Assembly: GCF_003863965.1 (NCBI RefSeq)
Contig: NZ_RRCN01000001.1
Coordinates: forward strand, 2,552,527-2,616,526
DNA length: 64,000 nucleotides
Direction of reading: 5' to 3'
From: Paenibacillus oralis
GTDB lineage: Bacteria > Bacillota > Bacilli > Paenibacillales > Paenibacillaceae
Under the pieces are notes generated by a model, which was not told the origin of the DNA, searched no databases, and was given only the letters and a program-made list of their open reading frames with translations. This document shows, one piece after another, positions 35,483 through 43,629 of this stretch. How positions within the stretch are numbered: position 1 is the first letter of the stretch; each line of letters begins with the position of its first letter. A program made the translations under genes and the position numbers.

Positions 35483-36372
35483 ATTTTACCTCGCTCCCGG
35501 AAAGACCGGATGAAGCCGACCGCTTTGCGGATATCTTCCTCCGGCTTGTCGCCGACTTCCCGCTCGATCGTCAGATAGCCGGTGTAGCCGATTTCCTGCA
35601 GGGCGGCAAAATAAGCCGGAAAATCCACCCGGCCTTCACCGAGCGGAACCTCCTCAAATCCGGCGCCGCCGGAGGAAGCCATGTCGGCGATCTTTTCATG
35701 ATCCATCGCCTCGTAGCCGAGATAGCCGTATACGTCCCGGGGATCGACCGGGCGATGGCGCACTCCGTCCTTCACATGCGTATGCACGATATAGTCCTGC
35801 AGCGTCTTGACGCCCTGCACCGGATCGTCGCCCGTCACCATCACCATGTTGGCCGGGTCAAAATTGACGGAAACGCCGTTCGTGCTCAGCGTGTCCAGGA
35901 AGCTTTTCAAATGTGCGGCCGGCTCCGGCCCCGTCTCGATTGCGAAATAGGCGTTCAAGCTTTTGGCGTACACGCCAAGCTCCTCGCAGGCCTGCTGCAT
36001 GGCGGCGTAGATCGGACTGCTTGGGTCCTCCGGCACGATGCCGATATGGGTCGTCACGATGTTCGTGCCGAGCTCGACGGCCAGATCGAGAATGCGCTTC
36101 GACTTTTCGATTTTGGCCGGATTGGCGGCGGCGTCCTGAAATCCGTGACCGCCCAGATCGCCGCAGAGCGCCGATATTTCCAGGCCCAGCCCTTCGATAT
36201 AGCTCCGCAGCTCTTTACGTCTGGCCGGGGGCAGCGCGGCCGGGTCCATTTCGCCGGATACGGCGTAGATTTGCACGCCTTCGGCTCCGAGTTCCTTCGC
36301 TTTTTTCAGGCCTTCCGTAACGCCCAGGCCCAAGCTGTCGACGATGATGCCGATCTTATTGTTCAGCTTCAT
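35479..36372 (-). CDS. Sugar phosphate isomerase/epimerase, second paralogue
   Basis: 297 residues, same TIM-barrel superfamily as its neighbour but clearly diverged. Visible metal-site segments: YFAIETGPEP, SVNFDPANMVMV and VHTHVKDGVRHR, and the C-terminal YLTIEREVG. Such pairs next to a Gfo/Idh oxidoreductase often handle keto-sugars made by oxidation of glycosides or inositols. It begins 14 bp after the oxidoreductase stop and overlaps the next isomerase by 4 bp. No signal peptide; cytoplasmic. Confidence 0.86.
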   Translation of the reverse strand: MKLNNKIGIIVDSLGLGVTEGLKKAKELGAEGVQIYAVSGEMDPAALPPARRKELRSYIEGLGLEISALCGDLGGHGFQDAAANPAKIEKSKRILDLAVELGTNIVTTHIGIVPEDPSSPIYAAMQQACEELGVYAKSLNAYFAIETGPEPAAHLKSFLDTLSTNGVSVNFDPANMVMVTGDDPVQGVKTLQDYIVHTHVKDGVRHRPVDPRDVYGYLGYEAMDHEKIADMASSGGAGFEEVPLGEGRVDFPAYFAALQEIGYTGYLTIEREVGDKPEEDIRKAVGFIRSFRERGKI

Positions 36373-36386
36373 ATGCTAACGGCCTC

Positions 36387-37454
36387 CTAAAACCGGATTT
36401 CTCGGCCTTCCTCGGCCGATTGGTAAATCGCGTTTAATATTTTGATGATTTCCACACCGTCCTCCACCGGGCTGATCGGCGGCATGCCGTCCAGACAACT
36501 GTCCACAAAGTGGTTGATCTCGTTCTGGAAGCTTCCCTGAAAATCGAAAGCGGGCGTGCTGATTTGCGGGTCGATATTGATGATCGTATTATGGCGTTCC
36601 GCAACGATCGACAGCTCCGGTTCGATTTCGGCGCCGCCTTTTTCCCCGTAAATGTTGACCAGGGCGGAGTTCTGCTTGGCATGAAGCGAAAAGCTGACGT
36701 CCACCATCAGGGAGGCCCCGTTTTCGAAACGGATCAGCGCATTGGCCATGTCCTCCACCGTGTTCAGGGATGCGTCGTAGTCCGCCGCCTGGTAAAACGC
36801 GTAATTCTCGATGTTGGAGCGGTTGCCCAGCTTGTAATAGGTGTTGCCGCTGACCGATTTCACCTTCGGCCGGCCCATCAAATACCAGCATAGGTCGATG
36901 ACGTGCACGCCGATATCGATCAGCGGGCCGCCTCCGGAGCGGGATTTGTCGGCAAACCAGCCGCCGGGATTGCCGAGGCGCCGGACCAGGCTCGCTTTGG
37001 CAAAATAAATCTCCCCGAGCTCCCCGGCAGCGATGAATTTTTGGAGCACGGCGATGTTCGAAGCATAACGCCGCACGTAACCGACCTGCAGCAGCTTGCC
37101 GGTCCGCTTCACCGCTTCCTGTACCTGGAGCGCTTCGTCTACGGTAATGCAGAGCGGCTTCTCGCAAAGGACGTTTATGCCCGCTTCGAGGGCGGCGATG
37201 CTGATTTCGGCGTGGCTGTTGTTCCAGGTGCAGATGCTGACCGCCTGCACATCGGAGTTTGCGAGCAGGTCGCGATAGTCGGTGTGCACATGAGGAATGT
37301 TGTACTTCCGCGCCATGGCCCGGGCTCTGCTTTCGTTGAGGTCGCAGATGGCCCGCAGCGTGGCTTTCGGGTTGGCCTGATAGGCCAGCAGATGGGATTC
37401 CGAGATCGATCCGGCGCCGATCAGTCCGATTTTGAGTTCGCTCATATTCCGCAC
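36387..37454 (-). CDS. Gfo/Idh/MocA-family NAD(P)-dependent oxidoreductase
   Basis: 355 residues. N-terminal Rossmann fold with GLIGAGSISESHL; EKPLCITVDEA is the EKP motif with the catalytic Lys; GPLIDIGVHVIDLCWYLMG carries the D-x3-H pair typical of sugar dehydrogenases. These enzymes oxidise sugars, inositols or amino sugars at one carbon. A GTG start (37454) 4 nt after AAGGGAG or an ATG at 37445 are both possible. First gene of the operon, divergent from an AraC regulator that likely controls it. Confidence 0.92.
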   Translation of the reverse strand: MRNMSELKIGLIGAGSISESHLLAYQANPKATLRAICDLNESRARAMARKYNIPHVHTDYRDLLANSDVQAVSICTWNNSHAEISIAALEAGINVLCEKPLCITVDEALQVQEAVKRTGKLLQVGYVRRYASNIAVLQKFIAAGELGEIYFAKASLVRRLGNPGGWFADKSRSGGGPLIDIGVHVIDLCWYLMGRPKVKSVSGNTYYKLGNRSNIENYAFYQAADYDASLNTVEDMANALIRFENGASLMVDVSFSLHAKQNSALVNIYGEKGGAEIEPELSIVAERHNTIINIDPQISTPAFDFQGSFQNEINHFVDSCLDGMPPISPVEDGVEIIKILNAIYQSAEEGREIRF

Positions 37455-37575
37455 TTAGCTCCCTTTCGTCATCGGCGCGAATTTGCTACAATGAAGCAAA
37501 ATTCGCCACGAGTTTGTTTTATTTGTTCAGACACCAATAATTTAGCACAGGAATTCTAAAGGGAGAATGTGCAGG

Positions 37576-38436
37576 ATGACAAAATATCTGGATTATATGA
37601 TCAGCCCGCATCCGATTCGTGTGTTCAATCCGGCCGTCGACGCCAGCAAGCGGAAAATCCGCTCGCTGACGGTGGTCAACGCCGGCCACTTGCCCGGCAG
37701 AACGATGCAGCGCGTCCAGGCGAAGTTCAGCTATTGGGCTTTTGTGGTGATTACCGGCGGCGGAGGTTACTACCAGGTTGACGGCGGAGAGAAGCAGGAG
37801 GTTTCCGCAGGCTCCTGGTTTTGCTTGTTCCCCGGCGCTGAGTTTAATTATGGTCCTCATGAGGGCGGGTATTGGGACGAGTATTATTTTACTGTCGAGG
37901 GGGAACGGGTTGGGGAATGGTTGGGCAGCTGGCTGCAGCATCCGGGGGAGGTCCAAAAGGCGGCGATCGACGATTCGGCCGTAAACCGGATGGAGATGAT
38001 GTTCATGCTCATGGAGAGCGGTGTTCCGAGCAATCTGGACCGCGCCTCGCTGCTGCTTGAAGCTTTCCTGTACGAGCTGGCAGCCCAGGCCGATCTGGCC
38101 GAGACGGGCAATCGGGGACGGTTTGTGCTTAAGGTGATCGAAGACATCTCCGGGTCGCTGTACGCCCGCCGGGAGCCGGGGGAGCTTGCGGCCAGGCATC
38201 ATATTTCCGTATCGACGCTGCGCAGAATCGTTCACGAGTACACGGGGTATCCGCTAGGTGAATTTATCCACCGGCTAAAGGTGGCCGAAGCGAAAAACAT
38301 TTTGCTCAATACGGAAATGAGCATTAAGGAAATCGGGGAAGCGCTCGGCTACAATGATATGTTTTATTTTTCCCGGGTGTTCAAAAGAATTACCGGGTAC
38401 TCCCCCAGCGGCTACCGGAGCAGGGGCGGGCAGTGA
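37576..38436 (+). CDS. AraC-family transcriptional regulator with cupin sensor
   Basis: 286 residues from the ATG at 37576, 10 nt after AAGGGAG; an ATG three codons earlier sits too close to that site. The N-terminal half is a cupin-type ligand domain (YWAFVVITGGGGYYQVDGGE, WFCLFPGAEFNYGPHEGGYW); the C-terminal half has two helix-turn-helix motifs (LAARHHISVSTLRRIVHEYT and IGEALGYNDMFYFSRVFKRI). Regulators of this layout respond to a sugar and activate the adjacent operon. Divergent from the oxidoreductase-isomerase operon with about 120 bp between the starts. Confidence 0.9.
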   Translation: MTKYLDYMISPHPIRVFNPAVDASKRKIRSLTVVNAGHLPGRTMQRVQAKFSYWAFVVITGGGGYYQVDGGEKQEVSAGSWFCLFPGAEFNYGPHEGGYWDEYYFTVEGERVGEWLGSWLQHPGEVQKAAIDDSAVNRMEMMFMLMESGVPSNLDRASLLLEAFLYELAAQADLAETGNRGRFVLKVIEDISGSLYARREPGELAARHHISVSTLRRIVHEYTGYPLGEFIHRLKVAEAKNILLNTEMSIKEIGEALGYNDMFYFSRVFKRITGYSPSGYRSRGGQ

Positions 38437-38459
38437 AAATTTAGTCTAAACCCACCTCA

Positions 38460-38509
38460 CAAAAATAGCGGAACTTTATGCAACGCTAGTGCATTTTTTG
38501 TACTTAATG
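38460..38509. repeat. Remnant of a family D array
   Basis: AAAATAGCGGAACTTTATGC followed by GTGCATTTTTTGTACTTA resembles two partial family D units. It is cut off by the TIR-like sequence at 38510. Confidence 0.5.
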
Positions 38510-38830
38510 CTCAACTTTCGCAGCAAAAAATCGGCAGACAAGTCTTGATTTAGCTGGGTAAAGCAGCAATCCGTTGCCGGAGTTGACGCTGAATCAGAGG
38601 CGGACCGTGTCTTCCCGGCTTTTTGGACTGCTTCGTTGATCAAGAGTATAGGAGATCCCTTGTAAAATGTGACGGTGGCATGACTCTAAATCAGGCAAGC
38701 AACTCGACCGCTTTGCTGCGATTCCACTCAAACATGGAAGCATGGAGGCGTCAACGATGAAGAGGGCGTCATGTTCCACCGAGGCCAGCGCACCTACTTT
38801 TGCACCGTAGCCGTTTTGAGCAGTGTCACA
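38510..38830 (-). mobile_element. Insertion-sequence remnant related to the 20.0-kb TIR element
   Basis: CTCAACTTTCGCAG at 38510-38523 equals the terminal repeat of the 20029-20487 element, and the next about 65 bp are similar (ending GGAGTTGAC in both). On the minus strand this reads as a protein tail LLRKLS, preceded in other frames by GALASVEHDALFIVDASMLP, which looks like decayed transposase. A matching right end was not found with certainty; a partial CTCAACTTTC occurs inverted at 40530-40539 without a target duplication. From 38831 to 39015 I see only purine-rich filler. Confidence 0.5.
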
Positions 38831-39015
38831 AATCGACGCCAGGTGAGGGGCTATCTAAAGGTTCGTGTCTTGGTGTCTTGGTGTCCTTGCCTGCAGCCTT
38901 TGCACGATTATCCCTTCCGTTCAGGGAGCAGGGGGGGGCTAGGCAAGGGTTCCAAAAAAAGAGAGAAGATAAAGAGATGAGAAAAAAATGAGGCGGTTCA
39001 GATGAGATTTTTGGC

Positions 39016-39067
39016 TTGATGAGGGAACATATGTTTGGTATAATAAAATAAATCGAACGCACGTTCG
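39016..39067 (+). promoter_or_regulatory. Promoter with two LexA (SOS) boxes
   Basis: -35 TTGATG (39016-39021), 17-bp spacer, -10 TATAAT (39039-39044). Inside the spacer is GGAACATATGTTTG (39024-39037), 13 of 14 to the Gram-positive LexA/DinR consensus CGAACRNRYGTTYG; just after the start region lies CGAACGCACGTTCG (39054-39067), a full match. This layout would let LexA block RNA polymerase. Confidence 0.78.
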
Positions 39068-39095
39068 TGCATTATTGATTCGGGGGCGAGCGAAC

Positions 39096-39998
39096 ATGGA
39101 GGTCAATGCGGGAACGGAACTTCAACTATTCACCAGCCGTTATAACAGCGAGCAAGCCTGCATGGAGGCGCTGATCGCGATGAAGTGGCCGAACGGCTTT
39201 GTCTGCCCGCGTTGCGCTCACACCCGGTGCAGTCGTCTGACTTCCCGGCATATCCCCTTGTTCGAGTGCGGAAAGTGCAAGCATCAAACGTCGGCTTTGG
39301 TCGGTACGATTTTTGAAGGAACGCATCTGCCCCTGCCCAAGTGGTTCAAAGCGCTGGAGTTGTTCCTGCTTGAGGGCGGCATCTCGGCGATGCGGCTGAG
39401 CAAGGTGATCCGGGTCACCTACAAAACCGCCTGGTTGATGCTGCACAAAATACGCCATGCCGTGGGAGAGTTCGATGCCCGAGAGTTGCTCTGCGGAGAT
39501 GTGAAGGTGAACAGCGATGTATATGGGCGTAATCCGTCCCGGTGTCAGTTTTCGCATCCGTATGCCTCGGCGGTCGTAGCGGGATGCACGGTCACGGAGT
39601 CGGGCGAGCCGGAGCAGGTCAAAATCCGCCTAGTACCGTATAAGAGAGGAGACGGACAAAGGGCAAACCGTCACGATCTAACCGCGTTCATCAACGGGCA
39701 TGTGGATGTCCGTACATCGGCGGTACAGTTGTTCCCTCTGGCCTTTCGGCTGTATACGCCCTTGCGGAAAGTGGTGAGAGAGGCGTGGGAATCGCTGAAG
39801 AGTACGTATGTAGCCTTGGGACTGAAGCATCTGCAGGCGTACCTAAACGAGTACACCGTACGCCGCTCGCTGCGCCGGCCCGGAGCGGAAGAAACGATGC
39901 GGCAGAAGTTGCTGCGCATGTGTGTGGCGATTCCGGCGATCCCTTACCGCCGGCTGATCGCGCGCCAACCGAACCAGCCCCTTGCGGCTGCGGCTTGA
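39096..39998 (+). CDS. IS1595-like (zinc-ribbon) transposase homologue, SOS-type promoter
   Basis: 300 residues from the ATG at 39096, after GGGGGCGAG; the frame is open slightly further up. The N-terminal zinc ribbon (CPRCAHTRC, CGKCKHQTS) and the helix region GTIFEGTHLPLPKWFKALEL and GGISAMRLSKVIRVTYKTAW are classic for IS1595/ISXO2 transposases. The DDE part is unusual: the segment that normally reads VEVDETYIGG reads VKVNSDVYGR, and the later Asp/His motifs are not evident, though ESLKSTY and HLQAYLNEYTVRR survive. No convincing terminal repeats flank it. It may be an inactive copy or a domesticated gene. Two LexA-box matches in its promoter argue for regulated retention. Confidence 0.72.
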   Translation: MEVNAGTELQLFTSRYNSEQACMEALIAMKWPNGFVCPRCAHTRCSRLTSRHIPLFECGKCKHQTSALVGTIFEGTHLPLPKWFKALELFLLEGGISAMRLSKVIRVTYKTAWLMLHKIRHAVGEFDARELLCGDVKVNSDVYGRNPSRCQFSHPYASAVVAGCTVTESGEPEQVKIRLVPYKRGDGQRANRHDLTAFINGHVDVRTSAVQLFPLAFRLYTPLRKVVREAWESLKSTYVALGLKHLQAYLNEYTVRRSLRRPGAEETMRQKLLRMCVAIPAIPYRRLIARQPNQPLAAAA

Positions 39999-40615
39999 TC
40001 GAGACGCTGGAACGGCGGGGGAAGTTTGACGCAGATCAACTTAATGGGTAGGGGTTAACATAAACAGTCCGGGCGTTGCTGCAAATGGAAGGTTCAGGCT
40101 ACAGCAAAATCACGGTCTTTTCGTTTCCCTCGCGTCTTGTCCTTGATCTCTTGTCTTGATTTCTTGTTCGGCCTGTTTCACCTCCCCTAAACCTGATTCC
40201 TTCTCCTAAGCCCGTTTAAATTATCTCGAACCTATCTGCTTCTCCACCAAATATTTTCTTCTCCCGAGCTTGTCTGTTTCTCTGCTCCCCTGATCAAGCG
40301 GGATAATCGTGCAAAGTCTCCGTACAGCGAGTGTTGATCTGCCGCCGTCCCCCATCCCACTTCCCTGTCTTCAAGCTTCCAACGCCCTTCCGCGTTTCTT
40401 GCAACGATCGGTTTTCGGCATGACTGGCAAGCAAGGATTATAAGGTTGAGCCACTCTCGCTTTACCAAACGAAGCAGTGTTTTTCTATTTTGCAGGCCGC
40501 CTATCTTAATTCTTTGAAAACTTTCAGTTGAAAGTTGAGTTATTATTTCAAGCTTGAGTTCGGATGGTTCAGCATCGCCCAGCGTGGTGGTTCAGCGATT
40601 CGCACCGCTTTGCGC
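39999..40615. other. Gene-poor stretch
   Basis: Pyrimidine-rich plus strand around 40120-40200 (repeated CTTGTCTTGAT/TTCTTG phrases). A 78-codon minus-strand frame at 40232-40468 lacks a ribosome site and family features. An inverted partial CTCAACTTTC end lies at 40530-40539. I see no convincing gene. Confidence 0.5.
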
Positions 40616-41572
40616 TCAGCTGTATTTGTCCAGCAGCTCGGTCAATTTGTGCTTGATCGCCGAAATCAGCTCCGGCGGCTCGGTGACGGTCGCTTCCCGC
40701 CCCAAGCCGATGAAAAAATCGGCCAGGAACGGAATTTCCCCCGGGGGAATTTGCCCCCACAGCAGGCCCGAACCATCCTCGCGAAGTTCAAGACGAAAGT
40801 GGCGGAGCATCTCGCCCTCGCAGGCCTCGATCCCCAGCGGGGTTAGCTCGATGGTGCAATTCACGTAGATGGGCTTTCTATCGATGAACGATTCCCAATT
40901 GCTGAGATGGACATGCCGCAGATCGAGCGGTTTTGGCGCGGAGTCCGCTTCCTCGATAACGGCCGAGCCGATACGGTCGCAGCGGAACAAGCGGAAATCT
41001 TCGCGCTCGAAGCAATACGCCGGGCAGTACCATAAACCGCGGCTGGCGTATATCCCGAGCGGCTGAATATGCCGGGTGGTCGTTGCGCCGGATCGCGAAG
41101 CGTAGCCGATGCGAATGACTTTTTGCCGGATGGCGCCGTCCAGCAGAACCGCCAAATAAGGGAAAGCCGACTGCCTTTCGGGCGTTACGAAATCGACCCG
41201 GTTTTTCATCTGATCGATGCGGTCCCGGACATCCCCGGACATATAATGATAAAACTTGCTGAGCGCGGAAGATGCTTCCGTTTCAAACGGGAGAAAGTGG
41301 TAGTGGCGCAAGGCGTGGCTGGCGAAAAAGATGGACACCGCCTCATCTTCGGTAAAAGCGATCGGGGGCAGCACCCTTTCGTTCAGCACCTGGTAGCCGC
41401 CATGCGGTCCGACCTCGGAATACAGCGGCACGCCCAGTTCGCTTAACTCCTGAAGATCCCTGAGGATCGTGCGCGGAGAAACGCCAAATTCCCCGGCCAA
41501 TTCCTTGACGGTGAATTTTCGCTTGCGATTGACGGTCATCATCAATTCCATCAGACGTTTCGATTTGGACAT
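40616..41572 (-). CDS. WYL-domain transcriptional regulator (YafY/DeoR-type HTH)
   Basis: 318 residues from the ATG at 41572, after GGAGG; the frame continues four codons further. N-terminal winged helix (FTVKELAGEFGVSPRTILRD), then a WYL domain (QKVIRIGYASR, TRHIQPLGIYASRGLWYCPA, FRLFRCDRIGS) and a C-terminal extension. WYL domains bind nucleic acid or nucleotide-like ligands. It is divergent from a VOC-family gene, a pairing often seen with YafY-like regulators; the perfect palindrome between them is the likely operator. Confidence 0.9.
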   Translation of the reverse strand: MSKSKRLMELMMTVNRKRKFTVKELAGEFGVSPRTILRDLQELSELGVPLYSEVGPHGGYQVLNERVLPPIAFTEDEAVSIFFASHALRHYHFLPFETEASSALSKFYHYMSGDVRDRIDQMKNRVDFVTPERQSAFPYLAVLLDGAIRQKVIRIGYASRSGATTTRHIQPLGIYASRGLWYCPAYCFEREDFRLFRCDRIGSAVIEEADSAPKPLDLRHVHLSNWESFIDRKPIYVNCTIELTPLGIEACEGEMLRHFRLELREDGSGLLWGQIPPGEIPFLADFFIGLGREATVTEPPELISAIKHKLTELLDKYS

Positions 41573-41609
41573 AGGGACCTCCACTGTTTCTTTTTTAATT
41601 TTTTATTTA

Positions 41610-41624
41610 TGACAAAACTTGTCA
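41610..41624. promoter_or_regulatory. Palindromic operator between WYL regulator and VOC gene
   Basis: TGACAA-AAC-TTGTCA is a perfect 6+3+6 palindrome, 38 bp from the regulator start and about 100 bp from the VOC start. A candidate site for the WYL protein. Confidence 0.5.
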
Positions 41625-41724
41625 CTATTATGGGCTACAATAAAGATCGAATCAAGCGGAAACGGAGATCGCCTCTTTCGCTTCCCGGATTCCGACCCAT
41701 TAAATCCCTAAGGAGTGTGTTTAC

Positions 41725-42147
41725 ATGATTCTGTTGACAACCCCCCTGATTGCCCTGAATGGAAAAGCTGAAGAAGCGATTGCTTTTTATGAGCAGGCGT
41801 TGGAGGCCAAGGTGGCATTTAAGCAAACCTTCGGCGAAATGCCCGAACCTCAAAACCCAATGACCGACGAAGTTAAAAAGCGCATAGCGCATTCCATACT
41901 GAAGCTGGGGGAAACGGAGCTTTATGTATGCGATATTTTTCCGGGTGAGCCGCATCAACCGGGCAGCCAGGTTACGGTGTGCCTGACGTCAAGCACGGCG
42001 GATCATACGCGGAAGCTTTATGAAGCCTTAAAAGAGGGCGGGCGCGTCGATATGCCGCTGCAGTCCATTTATTTCAGCCCGGCTTACGCCGTCGTCACTG
42101 ATAAGTTCGGAGTGACCTTCCACTTGTTCACCACACGTCCGGCTTAA
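41725..42147 (+). CDS. VOC-family protein (PhnB/YjdN-like)
   Basis: 140 residues. Begins LLTTPLIALNGKAEEAIAFY, has VCDIFPGEPHQPGSQVTVCL and ends DKFGVTFHLFTTRPA, the PhnB-like pattern of the vicinal-oxygen-chelate fold. Family members bind or modify small compounds (glyoxalase, bleomycin-resistance, demethyl-ubiquinone types), but the function here is unknown. Start after AGGAGTG. Likely under control of the divergent WYL regulator. Confidence 0.86.
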   Translation: MILLTTPLIALNGKAEEAIAFYEQALEAKVAFKQTFGEMPEPQNPMTDEVKKRIAHSILKLGETELYVCDIFPGEPHQPGSQVTVCLTSSTADHTRKLYEALKEGGRVDMPLQSIYFSPAYAVVTDKFGVTFHLFTTRPA

Positions 42148-42255
42148 AGGGCGATTATGCCCATAACCGGATTGCCGAAGGGAGCGGCCCGTTCGTATAC
42201 AAAGCGAGCAGGGCCGCTTCTTGTGTTATGATTATGGGTAAAGGGGAGGCAGCCT

Positions 42256-42567
42256 ATGGCAATTCGCGAAATAACGGAACAGGAATGGCTGGGCCGCGCG
42301 GAACAAACTTCCGGCAAGGAGGCGTTGTTTTTCTTCACGGCGCTGTGCGGAACTTGCAAACTGGCGGAAAAAATGCTGGATATCGCATTGGCGGCCGGGC
42401 CGAGCATTCCGGTATCCAAGCTGAATATTAACTATAGTCCGCGGCTTCGCGATCAATGGGAGGTTTCCAGCGTTCCTTGCCTGATCGTCCTGCAGGACGG
42501 CCAGCCGGTGCAAAAGGAATACGCGATGCGGTCGGTCGTCGATTTGCGGGAGCGGCTGAAGGTTTAA
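42256..42567 (+). CDS. Thioredoxin-like protein with CGTC motif
   Basis: 103 residues, start after GGGGAGG. A thioredoxin fold with the redox motif CGTC (FTALCGTCKLAEKM) in place of WCGPC and the cis-Pro segment VSSVPCLIVLQDG. The Cys after the cis-Pro is unusual for classical thioredoxins. It is cytoplasmic and likely reduces disulfides or bacillithiol-type mixed disulfides. Close to but probably separate from the MoxR operon. Confidence 0.85.
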   Translation: MAIREITEQEWLGRAEQTSGKEALFFFTALCGTCKLAEKMLDIALAAGPSIPVSKLNINYSPRLRDQWEVSSVPCLIVLQDGQPVQKEYAMRSVVDLRERLKV

Positions 42568-42608
42568 GCAGGCCCTCCAGCTATAAAGCGGCCGGGCTTT
42601 TTGTTAAG

Positions 42609-43625
42609 ATGGAGAGGAAGAAATCGGTAAAGGCGGTGTCGGTACTTATGGAACTGCGGGAAGCGATGGATTTGATCGTGCGGATTCGCCGCAATATCGG
42701 CGAGGTGGTCGTCGGCAAGGAGGAGGTGATCGACCTGCTGCTCGCTTCGCTGCTCGGGAACGGTCATGTGCTTTTGGAGGACGTGCCCGGCACAGGCAAA
42801 ACGCTGCTTGCGAAAGCGCTTGCGAAATCGCTCGGCGGCGAGTTCAAGCGAGTCCAGTTTACGCCGGACCTGCTGCCTTCGGACCTGAGCGGCATCCATT
42901 TTTTCAATCAGAAAACGGGGGAGTTCGAGTTTCGGCCGGGTCCGGTGTTTACGCATGTGCTGCTGGCGGACGAAATCAACCGGGCGACGCCGCGCACGCA
43001 GTCCAGCTTGCTGGAATGCATGGAGGAGCGCCAGGTGACGATCGACGGCGTCACGCATGAGCTGGAGTCACCGTTTTTTGTCATGGCCACGCAAAATCCG
43101 ATCGACCAGCAGGGAACCTTTCCCCTGCCGGAGGCGCAGCTGGACCGGTTCCTGATGCGGATTGCGATGGGGTATCCGTCGCACGGCGAAGGCGTCGCCA
43201 TCCTGCAGCGTTTTAAGGAACGCCAGCCGCTGGCGGAAATCGGGGCGGCCGCCTCGGCCGGAGAGATGGCGGCGGCCCAGCGGTATACGCGGACGATCCG
43301 CGTCCAGGACGACCTGCTCGGCTACATCGTGGCCGTGACCGAGGCGACCCGGACGCATCCGGAAGTGAAGCTGGGGGCCAGCCCGCGGGCGAGCACGGCG
43401 CTGTTGCGCGCTTCCCAGGGCTTGGCGCTGATTCGGGGCCGGGATTACGTCACCCCGGACGATATCAAAGCGGCGGCCGTGCCGGTGCTGGCCCATCGGC
43501 TGGTGCTGCGGCAAGGGCTTCGGAGCGCCCAGGAGCAAGGAAGCGAAGTCGTCCGCCAGGCGCTGCAGCAGGTGGAGGTGCCGGCCGAGCCGCTCCTGAC
43601 GGCACGGGGAACGCAGGAGGATTGA
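42609..43625 (+). CDS. MoxR-family AAA+ ATPase
   Basis: 338 residues if started at ATG 42609; the site before it is weak and ATG 42648 is possible. Walker A in EDVPGTGKTLLAKALA, Walker B in VLLADEINRATPRTQSSLLE, sensor FFVMATQNPIDQQGTFPLPE and arginine finger region EAQLDRFLMR; C-terminal lid GASPRASTALLRASQGLAL. MoxR ATPases act as chaperones that assemble or activate partner complexes, typically with DUF58 proteins. The DUF58 gene follows after 4 bp, confirming the pair. Confidence 0.93.
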   Translation: MERKKSVKAVSVLMELREAMDLIVRIRRNIGEVVVGKEEVIDLLLASLLGNGHVLLEDVPGTGKTLLAKALAKSLGGEFKRVQFTPDLLPSDLSGIHFFNQKTGEFEFRPGPVFTHVLLADEINRATPRTQSSLLECMEERQVTIDGVTHELESPFFVMATQNPIDQQGTFPLPEAQLDRFLMRIAMGYPSHGEGVAILQRFKERQPLAEIGAAASAGEMAAAQRYTRTIRVQDDLLGYIVAVTEATRTHPEVKLGASPRASTALLRASQGLALIRGRDYVTPDDIKAAAVPVLAHRLVLRQGLRSAQEQGSEVVRQALQQVEVPAEPLLTARGTQED

Positions 43626-43629
43626 TCCC

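Noticed and set aside
40232..40468. 78-codon minus-strand frame with a CQSC phrase
   Set aside because: TTG start without a ribosome site, no recognisable family, and it lies in a gene-poor, composition-biased stretch.
38510..40539. A complete 2-kb insertion sequence enclosing the transposase-like gene
   Set aside because: Only 10 bp match at the right end, there is no target duplication, and the IS1595-type protein does not fit the tail of the other transposase encoded at the left end.
42170..42225. Terminator hairpin AGCGGCCC/GGGCCGCT after the first VOC gene
   Set aside because: The stem is good, but it is followed by TCTTGTGTTATG rather than a T run, so termination is doubtful.
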